The notes: generated by a model not told the origin, from the letters alone. A stretch of 64,000 bases of DNA from Alkalicoccobacillus murimartini (GCF_030813245.1 NZ_JAUSUA010000001.1:992001-1056000); one strand, 5' to 3'; counted from the stretch's first letter, positions 8,343-17,672 are shown. Translations and numbers: made by a program.

Positions 8343-9566
8343 CTACCCTTTTCCAAGACCTACTTTTTCAAGCTGGAACATGTGGTGCAGGGCATTCACT
8401 GCCTTAATCATGTCTTCATTTTTGACTAATACCCAAATGGTTGTATGGGAATCAGCTGATTGTAGGATTTGTACATTTTCAGATGATAAGGCGCTCACAA
8501 TTTTTGCAGTTACCCCAGGAACACCTGTCATACCCGCACCAACTGCTGAAACTTTAGCACAATTTCGCTGTACTTCTGGTCGAAAGCCCATTTTCGTTAA
8601 TGTCTCAATAGCCCGATCAGCCGCTGCATCCATAACCGTGTATACCACACCACTTGGTGAAATATTTATAAAGTCAACACTGATCTTTTCCATAGCCATT
8701 GATTTAAATACTTTTTCCTGAACATCATAATGACCTTCTTGAGCAGACACCTTGATTTGTGTCACATTAGCTAAATGTGCAATTCCCGTTATTAGCTGTT
8801 CCTGCACATCACTGCCTGCTCCTCCAGAGTGCATCGTCGTAATTAATGTCCCTTTTTTATTCGAATACGTTGAGCGGATATGAATAGGGATTTTAGCTTG
8901 CATGGCAATCTCAACCGCCCGCGGATGTATAACTTTTGCCCCTTGGTACGCCATATTGCAAATTTCATTATATGTCATGGTTTCAAGTGGTCGAGCTTTC
9001 TCTACAATACGTGGATCAGCTGTCATTACACCTTCTACATCCGTAAAAATATCTACCCACTCAGCATGGACTGCAGCTGCAAGAGCCGTCGCTGAAGTAT
9101 CACTACCTCCACGTCCAAGTGTTGTTGTTTCTCCTGATTTGGATTGACCTTGAAATCCAGCTACAACTAATACATCGTGTTGAGATAACAATGTACGCAG
9201 GTGATCTGATTTCATATCGAGAATTTTTGCGCTTGAAAAATCTTCATTTGTACGAAAACCTGCCTGCGCGCCAGTCATAGCCATTGAGCTCAGTCCCAAA
9301 GAGGAAAGAAGATTGGAGAATACCACAGCAGAGATGACCTCTCCACATGAGGCTAATAAATCTTGTTCTCGTTTAGGTAGACCTTCTCCTGGCAGTGAAA
9401 GTAAGGTATCCGTTGCATATGGATCTCCTTCGCGTCCCATTGCAGAGACAACCACAATGACTTTTAATCCGTCGTTTATGGCCTTTCGTACATGATTTGC
9501 TGCTAGTTTTCTTGTTTGATCATCTTTAACAGAGGTTCCTCCGAATTTTTGAACGATTAGTTTCAT
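8343..9566 (-). CDS. dapG: Aspartokinase I, diaminopimelate-sensitive type
   Basis: A 407-aa aspartate kinase that phosphorylates aspartate to feed lysine, diaminopimelate, threonine and methionine synthesis. The kinase signature KFGGTSVKD lies at residues 7-15, and GRGGSDTSATALAAAV holds the aspartate/ATP-binding loop. Two C-terminal ACT domains (about 265-400) provide feedback control. Placement with asd and dapA in the spoVF operon identifies it as DapG, which in B. subtilis is inhibited by meso-diaminopimelate. Whether the effector is the same here is inferred. It starts 14 nt after asd. Confidence 0.95.
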   Translation of the reverse strand: MKLIVQKFGGTSVKDDQTRKLAANHVRKAINDGLKVIVVVSAMGREGDPYATDTLLSLPGEGLPKREQDLLASCGEVISAVVFSNLLSSLGLSSMAMTGAQAGFRTNEDFSSAKILDMKSDHLRTLLSQHDVLVVAGFQGQSKSGETTTLGRGGSDTSATALAAAVHAEWVDIFTDVEGVMTADPRIVEKARPLETMTYNEICNMAYQGAKVIHPRAVEIAMQAKIPIHIRSTYSNKKGTLITTMHSGGAGSDVQEQLITGIAHLANVTQIKVSAQEGHYDVQEKVFKSMAMEKISVDFINISPSGVVYTVMDAAADRAIETLTKMGFRPEVQRNCAKVSAVGAGMTGVPGVTAKIVSALSSENVQILQSADSHTTIWVLVKNEDMIKAVNALHHMFQLEKVGLGKG

Positions 9567-9580
9567 AGCTCACACTCTTC

Positions 9581-10627
9581 TTAAGATAATAGTTCTTGCT
9601 TAATGAGACTTTCTGCGATTTGAACAGAGTTTAATGCTGCGCCTTTTAGTAAGTTATCTGACACAACCCAAAAATGATAGCCATTTGTGCGATCTAGATC
9701 TTGACGAATTCGACCAACAAACACATCATCTTCACCCACACAATTAGCTGCCATTGGGTATAGTTGCTGAGTTGTATCATCTTGGAGTGTTACGCCTGGT
9801 GCATTTGTTAACAGACTTTTCAGCTCGGCAACCGTTGTGCCCCCTTGTTCTGTCTCAATATATACAGACTCTGAATGGCCTGTTTCTATTGGTAAGCGGA
9901 CACATGTTGCAGCCACTTCAAGATCTGCATTATGAAGAATTTTTTTGGTTTCATTCATCATTTTCATTTCTTCAAATGTATAGCCATTTTCTTGAAATAC
10001 ATCGATTTGTGGAATCGCGTTAAACGCAATCTGGTAGTGCTTTTTATCTCCACCCACTGGCAGGATCTCAGCTTTTGCTTCTTTACCTGCAAGCACATCT
10101 GCTGTTTGGCTCTTCAGTTCGTTAATTGCTTCTAATCCTGCACCAGAAACCGCCTGGTAGGTTGAAACAATCACTTTCTTTAATCCAAGCTTTTGACGAA
10201 TGGGCTCAAGTGCTACCACCATTTGTATAGTTGAACAATTTGGGTTTGCAATGATGCCTTTGTTCCATGTTAGATCCTCTGCATTCACTTCAGGCACAAC
10301 GAGTGGAACAGTGGGATCCATGCGGAAAGCACTTGTGTTATCAACAACTATTGCACCTCTTTTTACTGCTTCTGGTGCTAAAGCCTTTGAAACGGATCCT
10401 CCAGCACTAAATAAGGCAATTTGTACTCCCTCAAATGATTCTGGTGTTGCTTCTTCTACCGTGTAAACTTTTCCTTTATAGGAAATCTCTTTCCCTGCAG
10501 ACCTTTTTGAAGATAATAGTTTCAGATTCGCAATCGGAAATTCTCTTTTTTCTAACGTGGCCAGCATTTGCTGTCCTACTGCACCTGTTGCCCCAACAAT
10601 CGCAACATGGTATCCATTCTTAGACAT
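9581..10627 (-). CDS. asd: Aspartate-semialdehyde dehydrogenase
   Basis: A 348-aa NADP-dependent dehydrogenase that reduces aspartyl phosphate to the semialdehyde used by Dap[14 protein letters not shown] (residues 8-20) is the nucleotide-binding loop, Cys131 in ANPNCSTIQ is the nucleophile, and [15 protein letters not shown] carries the active-site His region. The start is the ATG at 10627 ([12 protein letters not shown]), with AAGGGAG about 10 nt upstream; the ATG at 10648 contains that ribosome-binding site. The gap to spoVFB is 107 nt and holds a promoter candidate. Confidence 0.95.
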   Translation of the reverse strand: MSKNGYHVAIVGATGAVGQQMLATLEKREFPIANLKLLSSKRSAGKEISYKGKVYTVEEATPESFEGVQIALFSAGGSVSKALAPEAVKRGAIVVDNTSAFRMDPTVPLVVPEVNAEDLTWNKGIIANPNCSTIQMVVALEPIRQKLGLKKVIVSTYQAVSGAGLEAINELKSQTADVLAGKEAKAEILPVGGDKKHYQIAFNAIPQIDVFQENGYTFEEMKMMNETKKILHNADLEVAATCVRLPIETGHSESVYIETEQGGTTVAELKSLLTNAPGVTLQDDTTQQLYPMAANCVGEDDVFVGRIRQDLDRTNGYHFWVVSDNLLKGAALNSVQIAESLIKQELLS

Positions 10628-10668
10628 AATAATAATCTCCCTTCCCATCCAACAAGTTCATTTTCTCT

Positions 10669-10682
10669 TTGGCAAACGCCAA
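10669..10682 (-). promoter_or_regulatory. Small inverted repeat in the asd leader
   Basis: TTGGC-AAAC-GCCAA is a perfect 5-bp dyad lying about 7-20 nt downstream of the predicted transcription start of the asd promoter. It could be an operator or a small leader hairpin. The evidence is symmetry and position only. Confidence 0.3.
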
Positions 10683-10695
10683 TATACTCTATTAA

Positions 10696-10724
10696 ACTGT
10701 ACGGGAAAAAGGGGTTTTGTGCAA
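10696..10724 (-). promoter_or_regulatory. Internal SigA-type promoter for asd-dapG-dapA
   Basis: The minus strand reads TTGCAC (10719-10724), exactly 17 nt, TACAGT (10696-10701). It would let asd-dapG-dapA be expressed in growing cells for cell wall and lysine, separately from the sporulation-specific spoVF genes upstream. Confidence 0.6.
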
Positions 10725-10734
10725 CCTTGGTACT

Positions 10735-11328
10735 CTAATCTCGGAACTTTTCAATAATTACTGGTTGAAGTTGCTTGCCTAAGATTGCAGCTTCTACGGT
10801 TTCTGGCAAAGATTCCATTCTTGCAACCAAAGATGTGGGTTTTTTGTCTGGAGCGTCTTGACCAAATGGGATGAAATAAATATGTTTGGCTCCCATTAAC
10901 TTCATAATATTCACCCCATTTAAACCCAGTGCATCATTTGTGGAGATACCTAGTACAACTGGGTTTCCATTACGTAAAGTTGCTTTTGCTCCCATCAATA
11001 CCGGGTTATCTGTTAATGCATTTGCAAATTTACTAGCTGAATTCCCTGTTAGGGGTGCTATGACCATACAATCAAGTGGAGTAGTTGGTCCAAAAGGTTC
11101 AGCCTTTACAATCGAATTAACTAGAGGTTCTGGTGTAATAGCTGCGATTTGTGCTAGCCAATCATCACTATCACCAAACTTTGTATCTGTTGACTCCACG
11201 GTGAACGTTGCAAATGGAGTGACTTTAGCTCCTAACTCTACTAACTTCTTCATTTGTGGCAGCACCTCACCATATGTGCAATGAGAACCCGTTAATCCAA
11301 AACCAATATGTTTGCCTTTAAGCGTCAT
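10735..11328 (-). CDS. spoVFB: Dipicolinate synthase subunit B
   Basis: A 197-aa flavoprotein-like subunit of dipicolinate synthase, which makes the spore-core dipicolinic acid in the mother cell. GFGLTGSHCTYGEVLP (about residues 6-21) and CMVIAPLTGNSASKFANAL are typical of the flavoprotein/decarboxylase fold. The start is the ATG at 11328 (MTLKGKHIGFG), 9 nt after AGGAGG; two ATGs further upstream lie on or before that site. It overlaps spoVFA by 11 nt, so the subunits are coupled. Confidence 0.96.
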   Translation of the reverse strand: MTLKGKHIGFGLTGSHCTYGEVLPQMKKLVELGAKVTPFATFTVESTDTKFGDSDDWLAQIAAITPEPLVNSIVKAEPFGPTTPLDCMVIAPLTGNSASKFANALTDNPVLMGAKATLRNGNPVVLGISTNDALGLNGVNIMKLMGAKHIYFIPFGQDAPDKKPTSLVARMESLPETVEAAILGKQLQPVIIEKFRD

Positions 11329-12220
11329 CTTGATCATCCTCCTCTTCTTCACTTTTCAGTAAATCTGCAAGAATATTAGCGAGAATCTGTCCTGCGGTTT
11401 TTGGTGCCACGATACCTGGCATACCCGGGACTAGCATAGCCTTCATGCCGCGTTTTTCCGCATATCGGAAGTCCGTTCCTCCTGGTTTGGATGCCAAATC
11501 AATAATAAAGGCGTGAAGTGGCATTTCAGCAAGGACTCGAGCAGTAATCATACGAGCAGGAATGGTGTTAATACATATATCAATGTCTTTAAGCTCCTGT
11601 TGAATATGCTTTGTGTGGAAAGGTTTTAGACCCATTTCACTGATTCTGGCAAGATTAGCTGTTTCACGGGCACCTACCTTAACATTCGCGCCCAAAGCAG
11701 CAAAGCTCCGTCCCAATGTCATGCCAATTCTACCTAATCCAAGTATGGCTACATTGGCATGATGGATCGTGAAATCCGTATGCTGAATGGCCATCATTAA
11801 AGCTCCTTCAGCCGTTGGAATTGAATTGTAAATGGCCACATCATCTCGTTCCATTAATTTAACAAGCGGCCTGTTTGCCTGTGTTTGAAGTTGATCTAGA
11901 AAGGCATTACTAATCCCTGTATAAATCGTACAGTGTTGAGGCGTGCTCTTTAACTGGTTAATCGTTAATGTTAAGCTCTCATTTGAAAACACCGTATCAA
12001 TCCAGCCATCAGCACTCATCCCACTAACTGGTAGGATAATGGCATCAAGCGTTTTCCAATCAATTTCATCCATCGTGTATTTTGAAGCTCCAATAAAACC
12101 ATCATCTAACTGATCAAAACCTGCTAGGGAGATCTTGGCATCTAACGTTGAGAGCTTTCTTATAATTTCTAAATGCCTGGCATCTCCACCGATTAATAAA
12201 ATATGTTTACCCGTTAACAC
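11318..12220 (-). CDS. spoVFA: Dipicolinate synthase subunit A
   Basis: A 300-aa NAD(P)-dependent subunit that oxidises the dihydrodipicolinate precursor with SpoVFB. Two Rossmann-like segments are visible: LIGGDARHLEIIRKL near the N-terminus and VAILGLGRIGMTLGRSFAAL near residue 157. The C-terminus carries PGMPGIVAPKTAGQILANI. The start is the GTG at 12220 (VLTGKHILLIGGD), 6 nt after AGGAGG; the upstream ATG at 12265 is rejected because the site lies inside that extension. It is the first gene of the spoVFA-spoVFB-asd-dapG-dapA operon, with a SigK-like promoter upstream. Confidence 0.96.
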   Translation of the reverse strand: MLTGKHILLIGGDARHLEIIRKLSTLDAKISLAGFDQLDDGFIGASKYTMDEIDWKTLDAIILPVSGMSADGWIDTVFSNESLTLTINQLKSTPQHCTIYTGISNAFLDQLQTQANRPLVKLMERDDVAIYNSIPTAEGALMMAIQHTDFTIHHANVAILGLGRIGMTLGRSFAALGANVKVGARETANLARISEMGLKPFHTKHIQQELKDIDICINTIPARMITARVLAEMPLHAFIIDLASKPGGTDFRYAEKRGMKAMLVPGMPGIVAPKTAGQILANILADLLKSEEEEDDQDDA

Positions 12221-12296
12221 ATGGCCCCTCCTTTGATTCATAGTTAAGAGCCCTGGCAAAAACACAGGGCATGCTTACTAGGAGTTATCTGTGTAC

Positions 12297-12324
12297 CATC
12301 ATATGTAACGAAAGATAATCAGTG
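12297..12324 (-). promoter_or_regulatory. SigK-like promoter candidate for spoVFA
   Basis: The minus strand reads CAC (12322-12324), 16 nt, CATATGATG (12297-12305). This is close to the SigK pattern of AC at -35 and CATANNNTA at -10, with one mismatch in the -10. B. subtilis spoVF is transcribed by SigK in the mother cell. The site lies 77 nt upstream of the spoVFA GTG. Confidence 0.4.
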
Positions 12325-12346
12325 AATACTGCTTACAGCTCTTAAC

Positions 12347-12402
12347 CCAATAGACAAAAAGAGACCGCCCCAGTTGTTGGGCGATCTCTTTTTGTCTATT
12401 GG
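12347..12402 (-). terminator. Long inverted-repeat terminator containing the ymxH stop codon
   Basis: A 24-bp stem (12347-12370 with 12379-12402; one G-T type mismatch) encloses an 8-nt loop. The AAAAA/TTTTT runs are inside the stem on both sides, so either strand could terminate here. The ymxH TAG (12396-12398) lies inside the right arm. It separates ymxH from the spoVF operon. Confidence 0.9.
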
Positions 12403-12638
12403 ATGGTGTCTACATCAATAATAATCATGTCTTCTCCGATTTTTTTTATTTGTTGCCAATAAACGGTCACAACTTGATCTTTCTTGCCAAATTGAAACCA
12501 ACGAGAAGTAGGAATAATAAATGCTGTAATTTCACCTGTTTCTTCATTAATTAACAAGTCTGTTTGTCCCAACACACCTAATCGTTCACCCTTTTGATAA
12601 TCCACAATTTCTTTACTAGAGATCTCACTTAATCGCAC
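12396..12638 (-). CDS. ymxH: YlmC/YmxH-family PRC-barrel sporulation protein
   Basis: An 80-aa single PRC-barrel protein (MRLSEISSKEIVDYQKGERL, then GQTDLLINEETGEITAFIIP). The family is conserved in spore-formers and its biochemical role is unknown. It lies between mlpA and spoVFA as in B. subtilis. Terminators on both sides (12690-12717 and 12347-12402) make it monocistronic. GGAGG lies about 10 nt before the ATG. Its last codons and stop fall within the terminator stem. Confidence 0.88.
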   Translation of the reverse strand: MRLSEISSKEIVDYQKGERLGVLGQTDLLINEETGEITAFIIPTSRWFQFGKKDQVVTVYWQQIKKIGEDMIIIDVDTIQ

Positions 12639-12689
12639 GATCGATCCTCCTCTATTCCGCCATACCTATCACTATGTTTCTTTGCATGT

Positions 12690-12717
12690 AAAAAGACCAG
12701 CCTCAAGAGGCTGGTCT
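12690..12717 (-). terminator. Intrinsic terminator after mlpA (ymxG)
   Basis: A 10-bp stem AGACCAGCCT/AGGCTGGTCT (12694-12703 with 12708-12717, loop CAAG) is followed by TTTTA on the minus strand. It begins 9 nt after the peptidase stop codon. Confidence 0.9.
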
Positions 12718-12725
12718 CAATAACA

Positions 12726-13967
12726 TTATGATTTTAGTGAAGCTGGCCACTCGCCTGTAGTGCTGACAAGTGATAAAGCAGGTTTAGACGTCAAAACACG
12801 CTCTGATAACGCATTAACAGAATCAAGAGTGACTCCGTTAATTTCATCAAGCATTTGATCGAGTGTTCTATGTTGTCTAAGCATTAGTTCATTTTTGCCG
12901 TTACGACTCATGCGACTGTTGGTGCTTTCTAAGCTAAGCATTAAGCTGCCCTTAAGTTGCTCTTTTCCATTTTTTAGTTCTTTGTGAGTCATTCCTTTTA
13001 AAGCCATCTCACGCGTTGTATCATCAATCGCTTCAATAAGAGCATCAAGCTGAGATAATCCGGTACCTGCATAAATGGTTAACATGCCACTATCCGTGAA
13101 GGAGGAGTGGTAAGAGAAAACCGAGTAACATAATCCACGTTTTTCACGAATTTCTTGAAAAAGTCGGCTACTCATACTGCCACCAAAAGCATTGTTCATC
13201 AGTACAAGTGAGTAGATAGATGGATCGTCAATAGAAAGGCCATCATAACCAATACATAAATGTGCCTGTTCCGCTTCTTTCGCACGAATCCGTCGGTCTT
13301 GAACAAATTGAGGCTTAGTCAACAACTCAGTATGGACGCTTGGTTTGACTTTTGAGAACGTTGCTTTTAACTGTTCAATTAATGTCTCATCAATATTTCC
13401 TGCTACTGAAATAACCACATAGTCACCTGTGTAAAACCGGTCCATATATGCGCGTAAATCATCTGCGGTAAAGGAAGCAAGCGTATCGTCTGTTCCTAGA
13501 ATAGGATACGCAAGAGGATGCGTGCCATAACAGGCTTCACTTAATAACTCATGAACCATATCGTCTGGTGTATCTTCAACCATACGGATCTCTTCACCAA
13601 TGACATTTTTTTCTTTTTCTAATTCTTCCTCATCAAATGTTGAATTAAAAAACATATCTTGAAGGACATCTAATGCAATCAGCGAGTGCTCATCTAGCAC
13701 TTTAGCATAGTAACATGTGTACTCCTTAGAGGTAAACGCATTGACCTGACCACCGATTTGGTCAAAAGCCTCTGCAATGTCTTGCGGTGTTCTGGTTTCT
13801 GTTCCTTTGAAGAGCATATGCTCTAAAAGATGAGAGAGACCATTCTCGGATTGCGTTTCATTCCTGGATCCTGTTCCAATCCAGATGCCCATTGAAACCG
13901 AGCGAACGGTTTCGATAGGCTCCACTAAAATTCGGACTCCATTAGCTAAATCAATTTTTTGTATCAA
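12726..13967 (-). CDS. mlpA: M16-family zinc peptidase MlpA/YmxG
   Basis: A 413-aa mitochondrial-processing-peptidase-like metalloprotease. The inverted zinc motif HLLEH is intact at residues 46-50, and EEIRMVED near 125-132 supplies the third ligand. The second, non-catalytic M16 domain fills residues about 200-400. B. subtilis MlpA has been tied to regulation of the extracellular protease gene aprE; the direct substrate is unknown. The ATG lies 17 nt inside the end of ylxY, so it is coupled to it. Unlike YmfF at the left edge, this one keeps its active site. Confidence 0.92.
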   Translation of the reverse strand: MIQKIDLANGVRILVEPIETVRSVSMGIWIGTGSRNETQSENGLSHLLEHMLFKGTETRTPQDIAEAFDQIGGQVNAFTSKEYTCYYAKVLDEHSLIALDVLQDMFFNSTFDEEELEKEKNVIGEEIRMVEDTPDDMVHELLSEACYGTHPLAYPILGTDDTLASFTADDLRAYMDRFYTGDYVVISVAGNIDETLIEQLKATFSKVKPSVHTELLTKPQFVQDRRIRAKEAEQAHLCIGYDGLSIDDPSIYSLVLMNNAFGGSMSSRLFQEIREKRGLCYSVFSYHSSFTDSGMLTIYAGTGLSQLDALIEAIDDTTREMALKGMTHKELKNGKEQLKGSLMLSLESTNSRMSRNGKNELMLRQHRTLDQMLDEINGVTLDSVNALSERVLTSKPALSLVSTTGEWPASLKS

Positions 13968-14961
13968 AGTCTGACCCCCTACTTTTGTCCGATGACTGAG
14001 GGAAATTCGTTCGTGTCTCAGCCATTAACTCGGACAGCGTTCCAATTTCATATCCTTGTTCTTTAATCCCCATTATTAACTTTTCTAATCCTTTTGCCGA
14101 TGCATCAGTAGGATGCATCAAGATCGTTGCACCTGGATGCAGCTTGCCTAACACACGATCGACCATTTCCTGTGGTTGTGGCTTACGCCAATCTATTGTA
14201 TCTACAGACCAAAGAATGGTATTCATATCTAATTTCGCCGCTTCTTCTACAACTACATCTGTGAAACTCCCCCCAGGGGGTGCAAACCATCTAGGCGTAA
14301 CGCCTAATGTAGCGTCAATGACATCGTTCGTTCTTTTCATTTGATCTATGATCTCAGCTCGTGATATTTTCTGCATATCTGGATGAGAATACGCATGACT
14401 TCCGATTTCATGACCTTCCTCATAAATCATTTGGGCCACTGTTGCATTATTATGAACCCATGATCCATCTAGAAAAAAAGTAGATTGAACCTGTTGCCGA
14501 TTCATTGTTTTTAATAGCTCAGGAATATATTCATTCCCCCAAGCAACATTCACAAGTAAGGTAACCATTTGTTTTTGTTCATTTCCTCGGAAAATCGGAG
14601 AAGGAGGGAGATCTTCAAGGTGAACGTGCGGCTCCACTTCTTTAAAAACAAGTTTCTTTTCATCAAATTCCCCAAGCTTCTCCATCTTATCATACGATTT
14701 TTGAACGTCAACCTCCACTCCATTATAGCCAGGAACGGCTTTCCATACTTTATCAACCCGAGCATCCATAGGAGAAATGTGGTATTCCTTTGCTTTTTCC
14801 GTAATTTGTTGAACCATTGGATTGTCTTTTGTTGAGACGATCTCTACTTGAGTTTCACGGATAGCTTCAACATAAGAAAGAGTGAATGGATTCTGCAGTG
14901 CACCAGCTGTTAACATGATCAAAACAAGAACAATACCAGTATGAATTAAGGTTTTCTTCAT
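13951..14961 (-). CDS. ylxY: YlxY-type polysaccharide deacetylase-like protein
   Basis: A 336-aa secreted protein. Residues 1-25 (MKKTLIHTGIVLVLIMLTAG) form a signal peptide or anchor. The NodB-like domain (about 125-320) keeps motif 2 (GSHAYSHPDM), motif 3 (RWFAPPGGSFTDVV), motif 4 (WSVDTIDWR) and motif 5 (ILMHPT). Motif 1, normally TFDDGP with the catalytic Asp, is VNVAWGNEY here, so deacetylase activity is doubtful. This appears to be a feature of the YlxY group in sporulating bacilli. It overlaps mlpA by 17 nt. GAGGGGG lies about 7 nt before the ATG. Confidence 0.9.
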   Translation of the reverse strand: MKKTLIHTGIVLVLIMLTAGALQNPFTLSYVEAIRETQVEIVSTKDNPMVQQITEKAKEYHISPMDARVDKVWKAVPGYNGVEVDVQKSYDKMEKLGEFDEKKLVFKEVEPHVHLEDLPPSPIFRGNEQKQMVTLLVNVAWGNEYIPELLKTMNRQQVQSTFFLDGSWVHNNATVAQMIYEEGHEIGSHAYSHPDMQKISRAEIIDQMKRTNDVIDATLGVTPRWFAPPGGSFTDVVVEEAAKLDMNTILWSVDTIDWRKPQPQEMVDRVLGKLHPGATILMHPTDASAKGLEKLIMGIKEQGYEIGTLSELMAETRTNFPQSSDKSRGSDFDTKN

Positions 14962-15024
14962 AGCGAAACCCCCTCTTCATCGAATCTATGTAAGAGGAGG
15001 ACAAGGTAGAACTTAGTATAAAGC

Positions 15025-15050
15025 AAAAAAAGACTGGATTACACCCAGTC
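15025..15050 (-). terminator. Intrinsic terminator after pnp
   Basis: A 6-bp stem GACTGG/CCAGTC (15032-15037 with 15045-15050) is followed on the minus strand by seven T residues (15025-15031). It lies 14 nt past the pnp stop. Confidence 0.88.
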
Positions 15051-15063
15051 CTTCGTTACAATC

Positions 15064-17178
15064 TTATTGTTTAGCTTCCGCCTGTTTTTCTTTCTCTTCT
15101 TTTAAGATAACTTTTCGAGAAAGATTCACACGACCTTGGTTATCGATTTCGGTTACGCGAACCATAATCTCATCACCAAGTTTAACGACATCTTCAACCT
15201 TCGCAATGCGCTCTTCAGCAAGCTGAGAAATATGAACTAATCCGTCTTTGCCTTTAAATAATTCAACAAAGGCTCCAAACTTTTCAATTCGTTTGACTTT
15301 ACCTAAGTAGGTTTCGCCTAACTGTACTTCTCTAACAATATTCTCAATAATTACTCGAGCTTTTTCATTCATTGGCTTCTCAGTTGAAGAGATGTAAACT
15401 GTTCCATCTTGCTCAATGTCAATTTTGACACCAGTCTCTTCAATAATCTGATTAATGATTTTACCACTTGGTCCAATGACATCACGAATCTTGTCAGGGT
15501 TAATTTTCAGCGTCATAATCTTCGGAGCAAAGTCAGAAAGATCCGTACGATGTTCACTAATTGCTGTCAACATATTCTCTAAGATGACCATGCGTCCGCG
15601 TTTTGCTTGAGCAAGGGCTTCTTCTAGAATTGTGCGATCAATCCCTAAGATTTTAATATCCATTTGTAACGCTGTGATTCCGTCTTTTGTACCAGCAACT
15701 TTAAAGTCCATGTCTCCAAGTGCATCTTCCATACCTTGAATATCAGTTAGCACACTGACATGTTCTTCATGCTTAACTAGACCCATGGCAATTCCGGCAA
15801 CTGGTGCTTTAATAGGAACACCCGCATCCATCATAGCTAATGTACTAGCACAAATGCTTGCCTGTGAAGTCGAACCATTTGATTCAAGTACTTCTGATAC
15901 TAAACGAATTGTATATGGGAAATCTTCTTCAGATGGAATAACCGCTTCTAAGGCACGCTCACCTAAAGCACCGTGTCCAATTTCACGACGACCAGGTCCT
16001 CGAATTGGTCCAGTCTCCCCTACACTAAATTGTGGGAAGTTATAATGGTGCATAAAACGTTTCGATTCTTCTAGGCCAAGGCCATCAAGAATCTGAACAT
16101 CTCCAAGTGCGCCAAGCGTACAAATACTAAGTGCTTGAGTTTGACCACGTGTAAACAAACCAGAACCGTGTGTTCTTGTTAAGTAGTTAACCTGTGATGA
16201 CAACGGACGAATTTCATCAATAGCTCGTCCATCAGGGCGTACTTTCTCAACTGTAATTAGGCGGCGAACTTCTTCCTTCACAAACTTTTGAAGAATCACC
16301 TTTACTTCTGATACAGAAACCGTTTCGTCTTCTTCAAATGGTTCCACTGTCTTTTTGATAACGGAATCAATCGCTTCTTGACGAGCATGCTTTTCATGTA
16401 TCTGAACCGCTTGCTTTAATTCTGTCTCTGCTAACTCACGAATTCTTGCCTCAAGATCAGCGTCTGTTGTTTTTAAAACAACTTCTTTTTTCTCTTTGCC
16501 CACTTGTGCAATAATTTCTTCTTGGAAAGCGATAAGACGTTTGATCTCATCATGACCAAACATAATGGCTTCTAGCATAAGTTCTTCTGATAGCTCTTGC
16601 GCTCCAGCTTCAACCATATTGATGGCATCTTTTGTTCCTGCAACAACAAGGTTCAGATCACTTGCTGCTAATTGATCAGTAGACGGGTTAATAATTAATT
16701 CTTCCCCGTTACGTCCTACAGTTACACCTGCAATCGGGCCAGCAAAAGGAATATCTGAGATCGATAAAGCCAATGATGATCCAATCATTGCAGCCATTTC
16801 AGAAGACGCGTTCAAGTCAGAACTCATAACGATGCTGATAACTTGAACCTCATTACGGAAACCGTCTGGAAATAGAGGGCGAATGGGACGGTCAATTAAA
16901 CGACTTGTCAAAATAGCACGTTCGCTCGGACGCCCTTCACGCTTAATAAATCCACCTGGAATTTTACCAGCAGCATATAAACGCTCTTCATAGTTAACAG
17001 TAAGAGGGAAAAACGGCAGATCCTTTGGTTCCTTTGAAGCAGTTGCTGTTGAAAGTACAGCACTATCTCCATAACGGACAAGTACTGCGCCGTTTGCTTG
17101 CTTAGCAAGCTGACCTGTTTCGATTGTTAGAGTGCGGCCTGCCCACTCCATTGAAAATTCTTGTTTACCTTGTTCCAT
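15064..17178 (-). CDS. pnp: Polynucleotide phosphorylase
   Basis: A 704-aa 3'-to-5' phosphorolytic exoribonuclease, a trimer and degradosome component. Two RNase PH cores (about 10-220 and 300-540) are joined by a helical domain. The second core contains LGESKRF-like [13 protein letters not shown] and [15 protein letters not shown], and ends with the [19 protein letters not shown] region that carries catalytic Asp residues. A KH domain follows ([15 protein letters not shown] near 565), then an S1 domain ([18 protein letters not shown], about 622-692). GAGAGGAG precedes the ATG. It lies downstream of rpsO behind a terminator. I find no clear promoter in the 100-nt gap. Confidence 0.97.
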   Translation of the reverse strand: MEQGKQEFSMEWAGRTLTIETGQLAKQANGAVLVRYGDSAVLSTATASKEPKDLPFFPLTVNYEERLYAAGKIPGGFIKREGRPSERAILTSRLIDRPIRPLFPDGFRNEVQVISIVMSSDLNASSEMAAMIGSSLALSISDIPFAGPIAGVTVGRNGEELIINPSTDQLAASDLNLVVAGTKDAINMVEAGAQELSEELMLEAIMFGHDEIKRLIAFQEEIIAQVGKEKKEVVLKTTDADLEARIRELAETELKQAVQIHEKHARQEAIDSVIKKTVEPFEEDETVSVSEVKVILQKFVKEEVRRLITVEKVRPDGRAIDEIRPLSSQVNYLTRTHGSGLFTRGQTQALSICTLGALGDVQILDGLGLEESKRFMHHYNFPQFSVGETGPIRGPGRREIGHGALGERALEAVIPSEEDFPYTIRLVSEVLESNGSTSQASICASTLAMMDAGVPIKAPVAGIAMGLVKHEEHVSVLTDIQGMEDALGDMDFKVAGTKDGITALQMDIKILGIDRTILEEALAQAKRGRMVILENMLTAISEHRTDLSDFAPKIMTLKINPDKIRDVIGPSGKIINQIIEETGVKIDIEQDGTVYISSTEKPMNEKARVIIENIVREVQLGETYLGKVKRIEKFGAFVELFKGKDGLVHISQLAEERIAKVEDVVKLGDEIMVRVTEIDNQGRVNLSRKVILKEEKEKQAEAKQ

Positions 17179-17282
17179 TAGCGCGTACTCCTCTCTTGCA
17201 TAGAATAAATCACGTTCATCCTAGTATGACCAGCATGTTAGGTGAGCATAATTGGTATTTGAATAATTAGTATCTAACCAAG

Positions 17283-17310
17283 AAAAAAGCGGGAACATGT
17301 CCCCGCTTTT
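17283..17310 (-). terminator. Intrinsic terminator after rpsO
   Basis: The stem AAAAGCGGG/CCCGCTTTT (17285-17293 with 17302-17310, loop of 8) ends in a T-tract on the minus strand. It starts 7 nt after the rpsO stop and separates rpsO from pnp. Confidence 0.9.
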
Positions 17311-17317
17311 GTCGTGT

Positions 17318-17587
17318 TTATCGGCGTAAGCCAAGCTTGTCAACTAGATCACGGTAGCGCGCTACGTCTTTATTACGTAAGTACGTTAATAAGTTACGAC
17401 GCGAACCAACCATTTTCAAAAGACCACGTCTTGAATGATGATCCTTCTTATGAGTACGTAAATGCTCATTTAGTGTGTTGATTTGCTCAGTAAGGATAGC
17501 TACTTGAACCTCTGGAGAACCAGTGTCAGTATCATGCGTTTTAAATGTAGCAATTAGCTCATTTTTACGCTCTTGTGTTAATGCCAT
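17318..17587 (-). CDS. rpsO: 30S ribosomal protein S15
   Basis: An 89-aa S15 that binds the central domain of 16S rRNA and nucleates platform assembly. The whole family fold is present, including [42 protein letters not shown] and [13 protein letters not shown]. The start is the ATG at 17587 (MALTQERK), 8 nt after AGGAGG; the GTG at 17596 overlaps that site. A good promoter lies at 17673-17701, giving a leader of about 80 nt in which S15 autoregulation would be expected. Confidence 0.98.
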   Translation of the reverse strand: MALTQERKNELIATFKTHDTDTGSPEVQVAILTEQINTLNEHLRTHKKDHHSRRGLLKMVGSRRNLLTYLRNKDVARYRDLVDKLGLRR

Positions 17588-17666
17588 CCTAGTCACCTCC
17601 TTTAAATTTTATCCAGATTCCGAGCAGACGTTGGTGAAGCGCCATGCCAAGAAACGGCTTTGTACA
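17588..17666 (-). promoter_or_regulatory. rpsO leader, possible S15 autoregulatory RNA
   Basis: The roughly 80-nt leader contains GCC...GGC and GGCGCTTCACC segments that could form small stems before the AGGAGG site. S15 commonly represses its own mRNA through such leaders in Bacillaceae. I infer the possibility from position; I could not fold it. Confidence 0.3.
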
Positions 17667-17672
17667 TGAATT

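Noticed and set aside
12639-12690. SigE or SigK promoter for ymxH
   Set aside because: CATAGTGATA resembles part of a -10, but I find no matching -35, so I did not list it.
17179-17280. Promoter for pnp
   Set aside because: TATGCT and CATACT can be found, but neither has a -35 at proper distance.
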